A stretch of DNA of 64,000 nt from Chrysoporthe austroafricana. Taxonomy: Eukaryota > Ascomycota > Sordariomycetes > Diaporthales > Cryphonectriaceae. The stretch lies in NCBI GenBank assembly GCA_001051155.2, contig JYIP02000006.1, positions 1,550,001-1,614,000 of the forward strand. The letters run 5' to 3'. The position numbers and the translations under genes are program-made. The notes below the pieces were generated by a model. The model saw nothing but the letters and a program-made list of their open reading frames with translations, made no database searches and was not told the origin of the DNA. How positions within the stretch are numbered: the stretch's first letter is position 1; each line of letters opens with the position of its first letter. This document shows positions 12,197 through 22,354 of this stretch, piece by piece.

Positions 12197-14022
12197 AGAG
12201 CTGGGAGCGAGCCCAGAGTCAACCCGCCCGCCCGCCCGTCATCCAGAGACAGACACCAGCACACTGACACAAGTCCTCCAAAACCTCCAGGGCCGGGGTG
12301 CGGTGGGGAGGGCGCTGTTGGGCATGGCTTCGTTCTGGGAAAAAGGGCAAGGGTGGGCACTGGGGCAGGCCCAAAGGTGTCAGACGGGAAAGACTGGGGG
12401 AGGCTGTGGACACGCTGGAAGGCTCCCGTCCCCTAGTGGCCGGCCTGCTCCCTTTCTCCCTGCTATCGATCTGTGACGCACACCGGCGCGCTGCGACAAG
12501 GCGGCGGCGGGCCCTGAGAGTGCTTGCTGCTGCGGTTGGGTCTTCGAGCCACCCGGCGCCGCGGCTGCCCCCAGGGCTGCCTCCCCCCCAGCACGAGCGA
12601 GCACGCGGAATTAAGGTTCCAACTCGTCAGGGGGGGGAGAGGGAATACCATAGTACTATGTGGTCACGTAGTCCCTCTTCAGGATTCCCCCCCCCCCCAT
12701 GCTAGCATGCTAGTAGCTCGTGCGGTCTCGGGATCGGGAAGACAAGAAACTATGATGAGAGCTACAGCGGAGGAGATGACCGATCTGCCGGAGGGAGGGG
12801 GGATGGTCAGATCTATTTTCAGTGCCCCAGGACGAAGCTTCCCTTGCCATCGCAGAGGAAGGCTGAGGTGGGCTTGCAAGTGGGTTGGGCTGTTATGACG
12901 AGATAGGCACAATAAGGCTGCGGGCCAGGGGGGCGGTCGATACTGGAGGTCCTAGCGAGGCCCGTGGGACATAGGCAGGTCGAGGTGGCATTAACGGACA
13001 TACCGCGTAAGCCAGAAGGCCTCTCTCGATTCCGTACAACCGATCCCGGGGGCGCAGGGTCTGCTTCATCTTGATGAGGTCAATCTGGCGGAGACGACCA
13101 CGCTGTGTCTCGTTTTATTGTTAGGGCGACCGCCTCCTCCCCGTGCTCCCCTCCCAGAGAGACGGTGAGGTGGAGCGCAATTCAAACCCTGCTCCACAGA
13201 ACAGCGGCCGCGGGGAGTCGAGCCCCTGGGATCCGGCAAAAGGCCCTCTGGGCCTCTGCTTCAACCACATCGAATCAATATCACCGAGAACAGGCGGCGT
13301 CCAGACCGTAATCACACTCCCCTCACAGCACAGCACAGCGCAGCACAGCGCAGCACAGCGCGCAGCGCAGCCGCCCAGGAGCCCGGGAGCCCAGGAGCCC
13401 CGTGGCTGCCAGGCTGTCTGCCTCGCCCGGCGGCGGCGCAACACTTTGTTGTCCTCGGCATCCCGGGGGAGGATTAAAAATCAAAAGACGGGCTGATGAG
13501 AAATCTGTCCTTCCGCGCAGAGCGGTGCATAAACGTACTACGCATGGCGCGTGCTCACTGACCATGGGCGAGGGCGCAATAGAGAGATCCTTCTATACGG
13601 GGGAGGTACCTGGGATTCTTCTCACACAGACACAGAGAAGAGATCTGGCCCGTCCGGATGGGTCCCCCTCGTGCGAAAGGACTTGAACCCCCGAGGCCCG
13701 AGGGACTGTGTTAAGGTTACGGCTTGGGTGGGCGTCTGACAAGAGCAGCAGTCCGCACTGGGTACCGCGGGCGCATGGGACGATGGGCAGAAACACAGAC
13801 AGCGAAAATGAGAATTGGCAGCCCCAAATCCATCGATGTCACCATAGTGCCCAAATCCCCATGTCCATGTCCAAGTCCCCACGGCCCAAGGGCCGCAGAG
13901 AAGTACAGTAGCTATGTTTCCTCCTCCCACCCCCACCCGCATGGCCGCCGGCCACGCCCACCGGTGTCAGAGGACGGAGAGGGAGGGCGAGGCCCTTGGG
14001 GGGGGAGGGTCATCATCTGCGC

Positions 14023-14070
14023 TGTACCTTTGTACCCCCGTACCCCCGTACCCTCGTACCTTCGTACCCG
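14023..14070. repeat. GTACCCCCG-type tandem repeat
   Basis: Five to six degenerate 8-9 base units, each starting GTACC (forms GTACCCCCG, GTACCCTC and GTACCTTC). It lies about 1 kb upstream of the C2H2 gene. Confidence 0.6.
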
Positions 14071-14765
14071 CCAGGCCGGCCAGGGACCCCAGCCCGCCCT
14101 CGTGGGCCCACCCACACCCTGAGCTTACTATGGTACGAAGGTACCTCTCCCTCTGATCCCTGTACCGGGTGGTCCTTGCCAGCGTCGGTACGTATCGTCA
14201 CTTTGCTCCGCCTCTGGCCCTACCGCACTAGAGGTACCGCAGCACCCCTACCAAGATCTCTCTCTATGGGACCCTATCGACCCAAGCCATCCGGGCCAGA
14301 CACCAAAACACCATGCTGCTGTCTATATCTGTCCAAGGGGCCCCCAACGACCATTCCGGTCTCACTCCTTTCTTGCCCCCATATCATCCTCCAGATTCCC
14401 CTCTGTCCGGTCCCCATACACGACTTCACGAGCCCTGACATTGGCCTCGTCCTCTCCTGACATCCTTCTTCATCATCACGGACCCCAGGAGCCATCGCCT
14501 CACTTGCATCTCTCCCCACGGTCCCGGCCCGCAGATACTACCACACGTCCCCTCTAGCTCGTCTCAACTCCTCGGCAGTCTGAGCGCCAGAGCCAGAGAC
14601 CGCGCGCCAGAGACCCTCGACGAGAACAAAGGACACTACGTTTAAAGACCCGAAGTGGTCCGACCCGAGAGCGGCCCAGCAGTCTCGATTCCGCAGCGCC
14701 TACTACTACTATCACGACAGCGACGACGAAAGCTCCTCTCATGACCTTCACCACCTGATCGCCAG

Positions 14766-14768
<3 letters not shown>

Positions 14769-14806
<38 letters not shown>
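14769..14806. repeat. (CT)n tract upstream of the C2H2 gene
   Basis: About nineteen CT units, 260 bp before the start codon at 15065, continuing into GTCT repeats. Pyrimidine-rich tracts are common in promoters and 5' leaders of fungal genes. Here it probably lies in the promoter or 5' UTR of the zinc-finger gene. Confidence 0.7.
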
Positions 14807-14810
<4 letters not shown>

Positions 14811-15064
14811 GTCTGTCTCTCGCGACCCAGAGCTCGCCCCCGGCCCCGCCATCCCGTCTGACCCTGACAGGTCTGGTATGAGCTAGAGACCCGCGGGTAA
14901 GGATCATGCGCGGTGGCAGTGTCGTGTGAACCCTTGACTGACACGAACCTCCCAGCACAAGCTCCCGTGGCTTTCCCCTGGGCTCCATCCTCCGGACAAG
15001 CTCGCAAGACCACCTCGGCCGCGTCCTGCTACCACCACCGACTTCTGGTCTCGTCGCCGCAGCC

Positions 15065-17380
15065 ATGGTGTCCGTCGAGCAACACTCCCTCGCCATGTTC
15101 CCAAGACAGGGGAACGACGAGCAGCAGTTCCACAGCTCCATATATCCGGACCCACCGCACGGCGCCTTCTCAACCACGCCCCTCGGCGCCGGCCTCACCT
15201 CTGACGCCTACTTCCCGCGCATGGCCCAGGACCTGCCCACGACCATGAGCGGCTTCGAGAACATACCGTTCGCCGTCGACGGGCCCGGCGCCTGGTACGC
15301 CGGCATGTCCCCGCCGACCTTCCCCGACGACAGGGAGATGGGAATGGCCTCAAACATGTCCACCGAGTCCGTCCCCTCCGCGCCCTCGTCCGCGGTCGGC
15401 TCGCCGCGGTCGACGCACGGCCAGCCCGCGCCCATGCCCGACTGGGCGCCCCAGGGCGTGTCGATGAGCCCCAACATCGTGGGGTCCCACGAGTACTTCA
15501 CTGGGACGGAGTACAGCTTCGCACCACCAGGTATGGAGGATCTCGCACACTTCACGTTTGCAGACACGAAGCCGCCCGGAATTGTTGGTGAGTTACCACA
15601 GACTTCTACATCCGCTGCGCCGCAGCAGGCCCGGGAACAGCAGCAGAACATTGGTCCCGTTTCTCCGTCAATCTCTCGTCACGAATCTTCCTGTACTGTC
15701 TTCTCTGAACCGGGGCCGGCGGTGGCCACTCCATCTGAGCCTGCCTATGCCCAGATCGCGAGGTCGCCCATCTCTCCTCAGTTGTGTAGAAAATCCAGTG
15801 TCTACACCTCTCCTGATCTCTCAACTCCCCTGTCGTCTTCGGCGCCTGGCTGGAGCCCGGCGACGCCTCATGTGCCTCCTTTCTTTTCTCAAAGCAGTGG
15901 TCATTTTGTAGCTCCTCTCGGATCTTCTTGTTGGTTTCCTTGGTCAACTCTTCACTCTTCTCGCGGGGCGCAGAATGCTAACATGCTCTCGTTCTCAGAC
16001 CCGAGCCTGATCCACCCAGAGATCGCACGGCCACTCATGACACCCTACGACAGCAGCTTCCAGCACGCGCAGTCCATGCAGCAGGCGTCATCTGTCTACC
16101 CTAACTCTCCCGCCCTCACCTCCTCCTCACCACACATGAGGCCCGGGAGCCAAAGCCCCTTCCTCGCAGCTAACGCAAACTACCAATACTCGCCATACCC
16201 CGTCCCCGTGGAGAACCGGAGGCCGAGTCTCGTCTCGTTCCGCTCGGGCCACTCCGGCGCGTACAGCGACAGCGACACCAAGGAGAAGCAGAGGTGTCCC
16301 CACCCCGACTGCGGCAAGGTATTCAAGGACCTGAAGGCGCACATGTTGACGCACCAGACCGAGCGCCCGGAGAAGTGCCCGATCACGACGTGCGAGTACC
16401 ACATCAAGGGCTTCGCGCGCAAGTACGACAAGAACAGGCACACGCTGACGCACTACAAGGGGACGATGGTCTGCGGCTTCTGCCCGGGCTCCGGCTCCGC
16501 GGCGGAGAAGTCCTTCAACAGGGCTGACGTCTTCAAGAGGCACCTGACGGCCGTCCACGGCGTGGAGCAGACCCCGCCCAACAGCCGCAAGAACAAGAGC
16601 GGCGCCGGCGTCGTGCCGGCGGGCGCGGGCAAGAAGCCCGGCCCCGGCTACGCGCCCGACGCCACCGGCAAGTGCTCGACCTGCTCGCAGACCTTCAGCA
16701 ACGCGCAGGACTTCTACGAGCACCTGGACGACTGCGTGCTGCGCATCGTGCAGCAGGAGGACCCGGCGGAGGCCGTCAACGCGAGGCGGCTCGCGGAGGT
16801 CGAGAACGACCGGGAGGTGCACCAGACCCTCGAGAAGAACAACCTCCCCACGGACACGCAGACACTGGTCGCTGACGAGGATGAGGAGGACGAGGAGATG
16901 GAGGACGAGGACGGCATGCCCTACGACGAGCAGGAGCTCAAGGCGATGGGCGTGAAGACCTCGGCGTCGCTCATGAAGAGGAAGAGCAACCCGGCCAACG
17001 GCGTGCAGAAGTCGCGAGGGCTGACCCACTCCCGCGGCGGCGTCCCGAGGAACAACAACCAGAACAAGGGCCGCAAGAACAGGCGGGAGTACCCCTCGTC
17101 ATGGGGCTTCGACAAGGGCCAGATGACGATGAAGAAGCGAGTCATGGCTGTCTTTGACGGGCCCCGCCGGCTGGCCAAGGACGACATGATGCTCTCCACC
17201 GAGCACGAGGTCCGCCTGCCCCTGGCCGACGGCCGGTCCTACGTCACAGACCTGGACGTCCAGACCCTGCGGCGGGCCGAGGGCTTCCTCAACGCCACCG
17301 ACGAGGAGAAGGGCATCTGGATCTCGGATGACCCTACCGAGGAGGACTTCACCGCCATGCTGGAGGCCCAGCTGCAATAA
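15065..17380 (+). CDS. C2H2 zinc-finger transcription factor
   Basis: Likely nuclear DNA-binding regulator. Three classical-type fingers lie in a row from about 16295: a short C-X4-C...H-X3-H finger, a second that includes FARKYDKNRHTLTH, and a third with a C-X2-C knuckle. A fourth, degenerate C-X2-C...H...C finger starts near 16674. The N-terminal part is Pro/Ser-rich, and an acidic patch (near 16879-16914) follows the fingers. The finger block resembles a conserved fungal family often labelled metallothionein expression activator-like; that label is from memory and its biological role is uncertain. The start at 15065 has context GCCATGG; the next Met, 10 codons on, is an alternative. A 411-nt intron (15588-15998) splits the gene: spliced product 634 aa, unspliced 771 aa. 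It lies upstream of and in the same direction as hrd1, 1.3 kb apart. Confidence 0.85.
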   Translation: MVSVEQHSLAMFPRQGNDEQQFHSSIYPDPPHGAFSTTPLGAGLTSDAYFPRMAQDLPTTMSGFENIPFAVDGPGAWYAGMSPPTFPDDREMGMASNMSTESVPSAPSSAVGSPRSTHGQPAPMPDWAPQGVSMSPNIVGSHEYFTGTEYSFAPPGMEDLAHFTFADTKPPGIVGELPQTSTSAAPQQAREQQQNIGPVSPSISRHESSCTVFSEPGPAVATPSEPAYAQIARSPISPQLCRKSSVYTSPDLSTPLSSSAPGWSPATPHVPPFFSQSSGHFVAPLGSSCWFPWSTLHSSRGAQNANMLSFSDPSLIHPEIARPLMTPYDSSFQHAQSMQQASSVYPNSPALTSSSPHMRPGSQSPFLAANANYQYSPYPVPVENRRPSLVSFRSGHSGAYSDSDTKEKQRCPHPDCGKVFKDLKAHMLTHQTERPEKCPITTCEYHIKGFARKYDKNRHTLTHYKGTMVCGFCPGSGSAAEKSFNRADVFKRHLTAVHGVEQTPPNSRKNKSGAGVVPAGAGKKPGPGYAPDATGKCSTCSQTFSNAQDFYEHLDDCVLRIVQQEDPAEAVNARRLAEVENDREVHQTLEKNNLPTDTQTLVADEDEEDEEMEDEDGMPYDEQELKAMGVKTSASLMKRKSNPANGVQKSRGLTHSRGGVPRNNNQNKGRKNRREYPSSWGFDKGQMTMKKRVMAVFDGPRRLAKDDMMLSTEHEVRLPLADGRSYVTDLDVQTLRRAEGFLNATDEEKGIWISDDPTEEDFTAMLEAQLQ
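15588..15998 (+). other. Long in-frame intron (exitron-like) of the C2H2 gene
   Basis: The donor is GTGAGT and the acceptor TTCTCAG, with a consensus branch site GCTAAC about 20 bases before the acceptor. The length, 411 nt, is a multiple of three, and the frame stays open throughout, so retention would add 137 residues rather than truncate the protein. Third codon positions inside it are T-rich, unlike the GC-rich third positions of the flanking exons, which favours intron over exon. Confidence 0.65.
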
Positions 17381-18464
17381 GCGGGCACCCGGCCTCTGCG
17401 CCGATCTAGGGACGCGGAACGCCGCCTCCCAGACGGCGGCCTTTGTACAGCACCCACACGCCATCCTACCTGCATTACATTACACACCTGTCTCTACATC
17501 ATACATCATTATCATCATCTTCTTCCTGTGCAAAGCGACGACTCGGGGCATGTCATTTTTCGGAAAGCGGCGACTACAAAATCATAAAAAAAGGATTGGG
17601 CTGTCTGGATTACTCTCTACCAACTTCTTACTTTCCTCACTACCACTACCCACCTTTGGAAGGAATACTTATTGCGACGATACCCGGGTACTTTGTGACA
17701 TATAGCCCTTTTCTCTTCTCCTTTTTTTCTCTCTCTTTCTTTTCTTTTATTTCTTCGACGGTGCTCATCTGTTCATGGCCTAGGGAGACGAAAAGAAATG
17801 TATGTCGGACGGCCGCAAAGGGTGCGAGATCTGATGATTTAATCTGCTGTTATATAAAGTATGAGCGATTATGACGGGTGTAATACTCTAAAGCATAAGA
17901 AAGATTCTTGAACGTTTCTCTGTCCGAGTTGCATGGTGCCTGCGTGATCCTCCCGAGCCCGAACACAGCCTCCTCTGACCGCAGCACCCGTAATCGATGC
18001 GTGATGGTTCCTCTTGGAACCGGATTGCGTAAGATGACAAAGAAAAAAAACCAGCCACAGTCGGGAGACCGGGCCAGACATCTTAGCGCCCTTGACATGG
18101 ACAGCGCTAGGAAACACAGATAAAGTTTGGTGCTATTTCTGTGTGAACTCAAACCGTGACAGGAGGTGTCTCGAACAGAGACAGGTATTGTATGTACCTA
18201 GCAGTGTCCTAGTAGGCTCTCAAGAAACCTGCTGCCGTCAGAGGCAGAGAGAGAAGACTTAGTGGGTGACTGGGTACAGACCCCAGCCCAGCCCTAACCC
18301 TGACGGGTGACCCACCTACGGGCTCGGGAGGCACGGAGGTAGCCTGGTAGGTAGCTCAGTAGCTCAGTAGCTATCCCTGCCGCGGGCTGTTGGTAAGCCC
18401 CTTCTAGAAATGCCATGACGTTCGACCAACGTGGCATCAGCGTGCACCGCAGCAGCGCAGGCTG

Positions 18465-18501
<37 letters not shown>

Positions 18502-18696
18502 GTACCATCACCACCATCGCCGCCTCGCACCCCCGCCCATCGCCGGCATCCCAACCGAATCCCTAGTCGACCCGACGCAACTATGGGCACCTAGCCAACC
18601 CCTCCGACGCTCTCTACTCTCTTTTTGCATTTCCCCAGCACCGCCCGCCGCCCAACAAACACACCCCCCCCCCCGACGACGCCCTGACGCGACACG
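17381..18696. other. Intergenic region between C2H2 gene and hrd1
   Basis: This holds the AT-richer 3' flank of the C2H2 gene (about 17470-17870), then the hrd1 promoter and leader, including a CA microsatellite at 18466-18500 and a C run just before the start codon. I see no gene. Confidence 0.6.
18466..18500. repeat. (CA)n microsatellite upstream of hrd1
   Basis: About sixteen CA units ending 196 bp before the hrd1 start codon, probably in its promoter or 5' UTR. Confidence 0.8.
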
Positions 18697-21278
18697 ATGC
18701 GCCTGGCAATGTACGCCGGTACCTCGGCCGCGCTGGCCGTGGCCGTCGTCACGTCCGCCTTCTGGCAGCGCGCCAACTTCTACTCGGCCATGGTCTACCT
18801 CTCGCAGTCCAACCTGTGCCTGATGATCCTCATCAACCTGGTCTTCCTCGCCTACGGCTGCTTCATGTACGGCCTCCAGCGCCTCTGCTTCGGCACCCTC
18901 CGCCCCGTCGAGGTCGAGCAGCTGTACGAGAAGGCCTGGTTCGCCGTCACCGAGACGTGCCTCGCCATGACCGTCTTCCGCGAGGAGGTCGGCGCCTTCT
19001 TCCTCGTCATGTTCACCGCCCTCATCACGGGCAAGGTCTGGGGCTGGATCGGCGAGGGGCGCGTCGAGGTGCTCGAGCAGCAGCCCCCCGCCAACCCGCG
19101 CCTGTTCCACACCCGCCTCGTCGTGTCGCTCGTCACGAGCGTCGTCTACAACTGCTGGCTGCTGAGCTACTCCATCCACACCGTCATCGCCGTCGCCAAG
19201 CCCACCATGATGGTCATGTTCCTGTTCGAGTTCGCCGTCCTCGCCGTCGGCTCCGTCCACACCGCGCTGCGCTACGTCATCTCGCTTGTCGAGGCGAGTG
19301 TCGTCAGGAAGCAGACGGCGCTGAGGCTCGCGCAGAGGAGGGCCGAGGTCGGCCGCGAGAGGGACGAGATCCTGCGGAGGAGGGAGGCCGGCGAGCTGGC
19401 CGAGGGCGACGGGGAGCCCCTGCCGGACCCGGAGGAGGTCGAGGAGATGGACATCGAGGTTCCGGGGTGGGAGACCAAGGGACAGTGGGTCTTGTTCCTG
19501 GATCTTTTCGCCGGTAAGTCCTGGGGCGCGCGGCCTGATGCGGTGGACGGGGTACACGGCTGGCTAACTCGGCGGCAGACTTCCTCAAGCTCTCCGTCTA
19601 CGTCGCCTTCTTCGGCGTCCTTCTCATCTTCTACGGCCTGCCGATCCACATCATGCGGGACCTTTTCATGACCGCGCGGAGCTTCGTCAAGCGGCTGAGC
19701 GCGCTTCTCAAGTACAAACAGGCGCTGAGGGACATGAACCGGTACCCCGATGCCAGCGCGGAGGAGCTCGGGCGCGAGGACACGTGCATCATCTGCCGAG
19801 AGGAGATGCGGCCCTGGGACCCCAACGCCGGACAGCTCGAGAGGCACCGGCCGAAGAAGCTTCCCTGCGGCCACATCCTGCATTTCGGCTGCCTCAAGAG
19901 CTGGCTGGAGCGACAACAGGTCTGCCCGACATGCCGCAGTTCCGTGGTCGCCGACCAGCCACAGAGGAATCCAAACTATCGACACCGGATGGCCTTCCAC
20001 ATCGCCCCGAACGTGGCGAATGGACAGGGCCAGGCAGGAGCAGCAAACGCACAACCCCTCGGCGCGCAAGATGCACAGCTAAATGGACAGGCCGGGCAAG
20101 GAGGCCAACAACCTGCAGCTCCCCGGGCCGCCATGAGGTACATTAATCTTGGACCCATACGCCTGGGCTTTGCGCAGGGTGGACAGGAGGTCGCAGAGCT
20201 GGCAAACCGCATGGGGGTCGACCTGAACGATGGCAACGCACAGGGTGTGCCGCAGGCGAATATACCAGTGATTAATCCTATAGACCTCTCAACCATGGAG
20301 GCTGTCCGGACGAGGCTCTTGGAGGTCGATCAGCGGATTCAACAAGAGGTTCGCGAGCTACAGAATGGCATGCAGAGCGTCCAGATGGCGCAACAGGAGC
20401 TTCAGTTGATCACCTTGCTGCTAGCCGAGCTCGCGCGCATACGACAGAACCAGAACCAGGGCCAGCAACAACAGCCGCCACCAGTTCAGAATGGCCAGGC
20501 GATACCGACACCCGCCATGGCCAACACGCCCGCCGGCGGCGTTGCGCCGCACTTGCCACCTCCGATGATACACCCGCAATTTCCACATCTCCCTCACGGC
20601 CAGTACCCTCTACCTGCCTTCTCCCCCATGCCTCATCCTCTCATCCCCAGGATGGGCTCACCTAATGTCACCCGACACGGCCCACAGCCAAACGCCACCT
20701 CCATCCCAGCTGGCAGCCCCGACCTCCCTGAGGGTGTCGTCCTTCCTCAAGGATGGTCCCTTCTCCCCCTTCAACGCCTCGACCAGGCTGGTGCCGCGAC
20801 CGGCACGCCTCTGCCTGCTGGTCCTAACATCCAGGTTAATATCCAGGATCTGGTTCAACAAGCTGCCGTCGCGGCCGGCGTGCCCCTGCAAGGCGGTCCT
20901 AGCGCCCAAGCTCACACCGAGGATCCGGCTCAGCACGCCCACGCCGCGCCATCCCAGCCCTCCGGATCCGCTGAGCAGGCCGCTGCAGGCAACAACGGCA
21001 CCCCTGCGCCCAGCCAGATCTCGACCGAGTCTGTGGTGTCCACGCGCGAGCCGGCAGTGGAGGTCGCGGCGCCGACCCCGGTGACGCCCAACTGGGGCGG
21101 GCCGGCGCAGCTTTTCGGCGGTGGGAATGGCAGCAGCGGATCACTACCTTTGGGCCTCCAACCTCTGGCCGAGAGCGGGGGCACCGCCGCCCATGCGGCC
21201 GAGGAGAGCGAGAGTGGCTCTTCGTCGAAGGGAAAGGCTCCGGCGGCAACCGTCGAGGATGCGGAGGACGAGTCTTGA
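18697..21278 (+). CDS. hrd1: ER membrane RING E3 ubiquitin ligase Hrd1 (synoviolin family)
   Basis: Hrd1 is the ER-membrane ubiquitin ligase of ER-associated degradation; it forms the retrotranslocation channel and ubiquitylates misfolded proteins. There are two exons, 18697-19513 and 19579-21278, with a 65-nt GTAAGT..CAG intron and a CTAAC branch site; the product is 838 aa. The N-terminal part (about residues 1-300) carries multiple hydrophobic membrane segments, and [17 protein letters not shown] and [15 protein letters not shown] are typical of the family. A RING-H2 finger starts at Cys342 (CIICREEM ... [11 protein letters not shown] ... CPTC), ending near residue 396. The cytosolic C-terminal half is Gln/Pro/Ala-rich and disordered-looking, as in other filamentous fungi, with a coiled-coil-like stretch around 20290-20450. 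The ATG at 18697 lies a few codons before the first membrane segment, as expected. Confidence 0.95.
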
Positions 21279-21424
21279 GATGGGCTGGGGCCAGGTGAGA
21301 CTGTATCATATAGCCATTTCTTCATAGCGATAGCGACCGCTGGGGAGACTCCCAATGCTAAACGTTCGCGATGCATTCCTCCGTCTATAGGCAAGGAGAA
21401 GGGGCATCACTATCAACCGCTCCT

Positions 21425-22354
21425 CTACACCTGATCCGCCAGGTCTATCCTCGCGGCAATAGACCCATTAGCAAGGGGCACGGACGGCCGCGCGCCCTCA
21501 TCCCGCACCGTCTCCCCTCCGGCCTCCTCAGCCGCGCCCTGCACCGCCCCCGTGTACCGCTGCACGACCGGCATAGTGTACTCCGCGATGAGCTTCCTCC
21601 GCACGAGCCGGATCCCCGCACCGGTTCGCCGCCGCCTGCGCCCTGAGGTCCGTCACGTTGTCCCGGAAGCAGCGGGGCGCCGGAGCAGCCCGGGTGCCGG
21701 GCGGGTTCGGCGTACAGGACGCGCTTGAGCTCCTCCTCGTGGAACCTCCCGTCGCGGACGACGAGGAACGAGTCGAACAGCGCGCCGCTCCTCGCGAGCG
21801 CCGAGCCGAAGCAGGTCTCGGGCACGACCCGCTCGGTGTACCTCGACCACGTCCGCGTACAGCACGCCCGGCCGCCGGATGGCGAGGTCGAACATGTAGG
21901 GGCGGGACTGGTTCCCGATGACGAAGACGTCCCTGAAGCCCTTTGTCACCAGCAGCGCCGTCTTCTCTCCGTCGCGCTCGAGTAGGGCGTTCGTCGCCAC
22001 CGTCGTGCCTGTCCTGATCCATTCTTTTGTGAAGAGGGGTGTCAGACCTGCGCTCTTGCTCTGGACCCAAAGACTTCAGGCCATGAGGCTTCCCCTTCAA
22101 AGAGTCCGGCCCTGCTGATACGTACCGACATCCCTGAGATCCAGCTTGCTGCCCCTCGGGATCGGCTGCCCGTAGAAGTGCTCCAGGACCAGCCGGATGG
22201 CCTCGGTAGGCGCATCGTCGTAATCCCCCTTGTCGACCGAGAGGACCTTGAGGGCGATGTCCTCCCGCCCGCGGACCCTGGCGATGCAGTCGGTGAAGGT
22301 CCCGCTGCGGTCTATGGTGGCGATGCGCAGCGGTCGTACTGTAGCCGCCGGCAT
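21425..22354 (-). pseudogene. 5-oxoprolinase remnant (HyuA/HyuB fusion, internally deleted)
   Basis: 5-oxoprolinase hydrolyses 5-oxo-L-proline with ATP in the glutathione cycle; fungal enzymes are about 1300 residues, with a HyuA half followed by a HyuB half. Here the start (ATG at 22354) gives the HyuA N-terminus, including the phosphate-binding motif DRSGTFTDC (normally DRGGTFTD). An apparent 117-nt intron lies at 22125-22009. HyuA sequence continues through [10 protein letters not shown] and [17 protein letters not shown] to about 21845. It then jumps straight to HyuB sequence ([29 protein letters not shown], near 21810-21640) and a TAG at 21425. More than half the protein is missing. At least three single-base shifts separate the recognisable segments, two of them in C4 and G4 runs. 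It is tail to tail with hrd1. Confidence 0.8.

Larger units (their letters stand above)
1..14560. other. Gene-free GC-rich region dense in simple repeats
   Basis: I find no convincing gene here. Open frames are many on both strands, but they are low-complexity (Pro/Arg/Ala/Gly-rich), overlap each other in several frames, and match no family I recognise. No chain of frames joined by plausible introns emerges. The stretch is crowded with microsatellites and short tandem arrays: CT, CA, ATG, GCCA, a 9-mer and a CAGGG array, listed separately. It also holds homopolymer runs of C or G and one assembly join at 9167. Small spliced genes or non-coding RNAs could be hidden and cannot be excluded by eye. 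Confidence 0.6.

Noticed and set aside
16127..17029. 300-codon frame on the minus strand
   Set aside because: Antisense shadow of the C2H2 zinc-finger exon; long because the exon has GC-rich third positions.
18508..19557. 349-codon frame on the minus strand
   Set aside because: Antisense shadow of hrd1 exon 1; its acidic low-complexity content mirrors the GC-rich codons of Hrd1.
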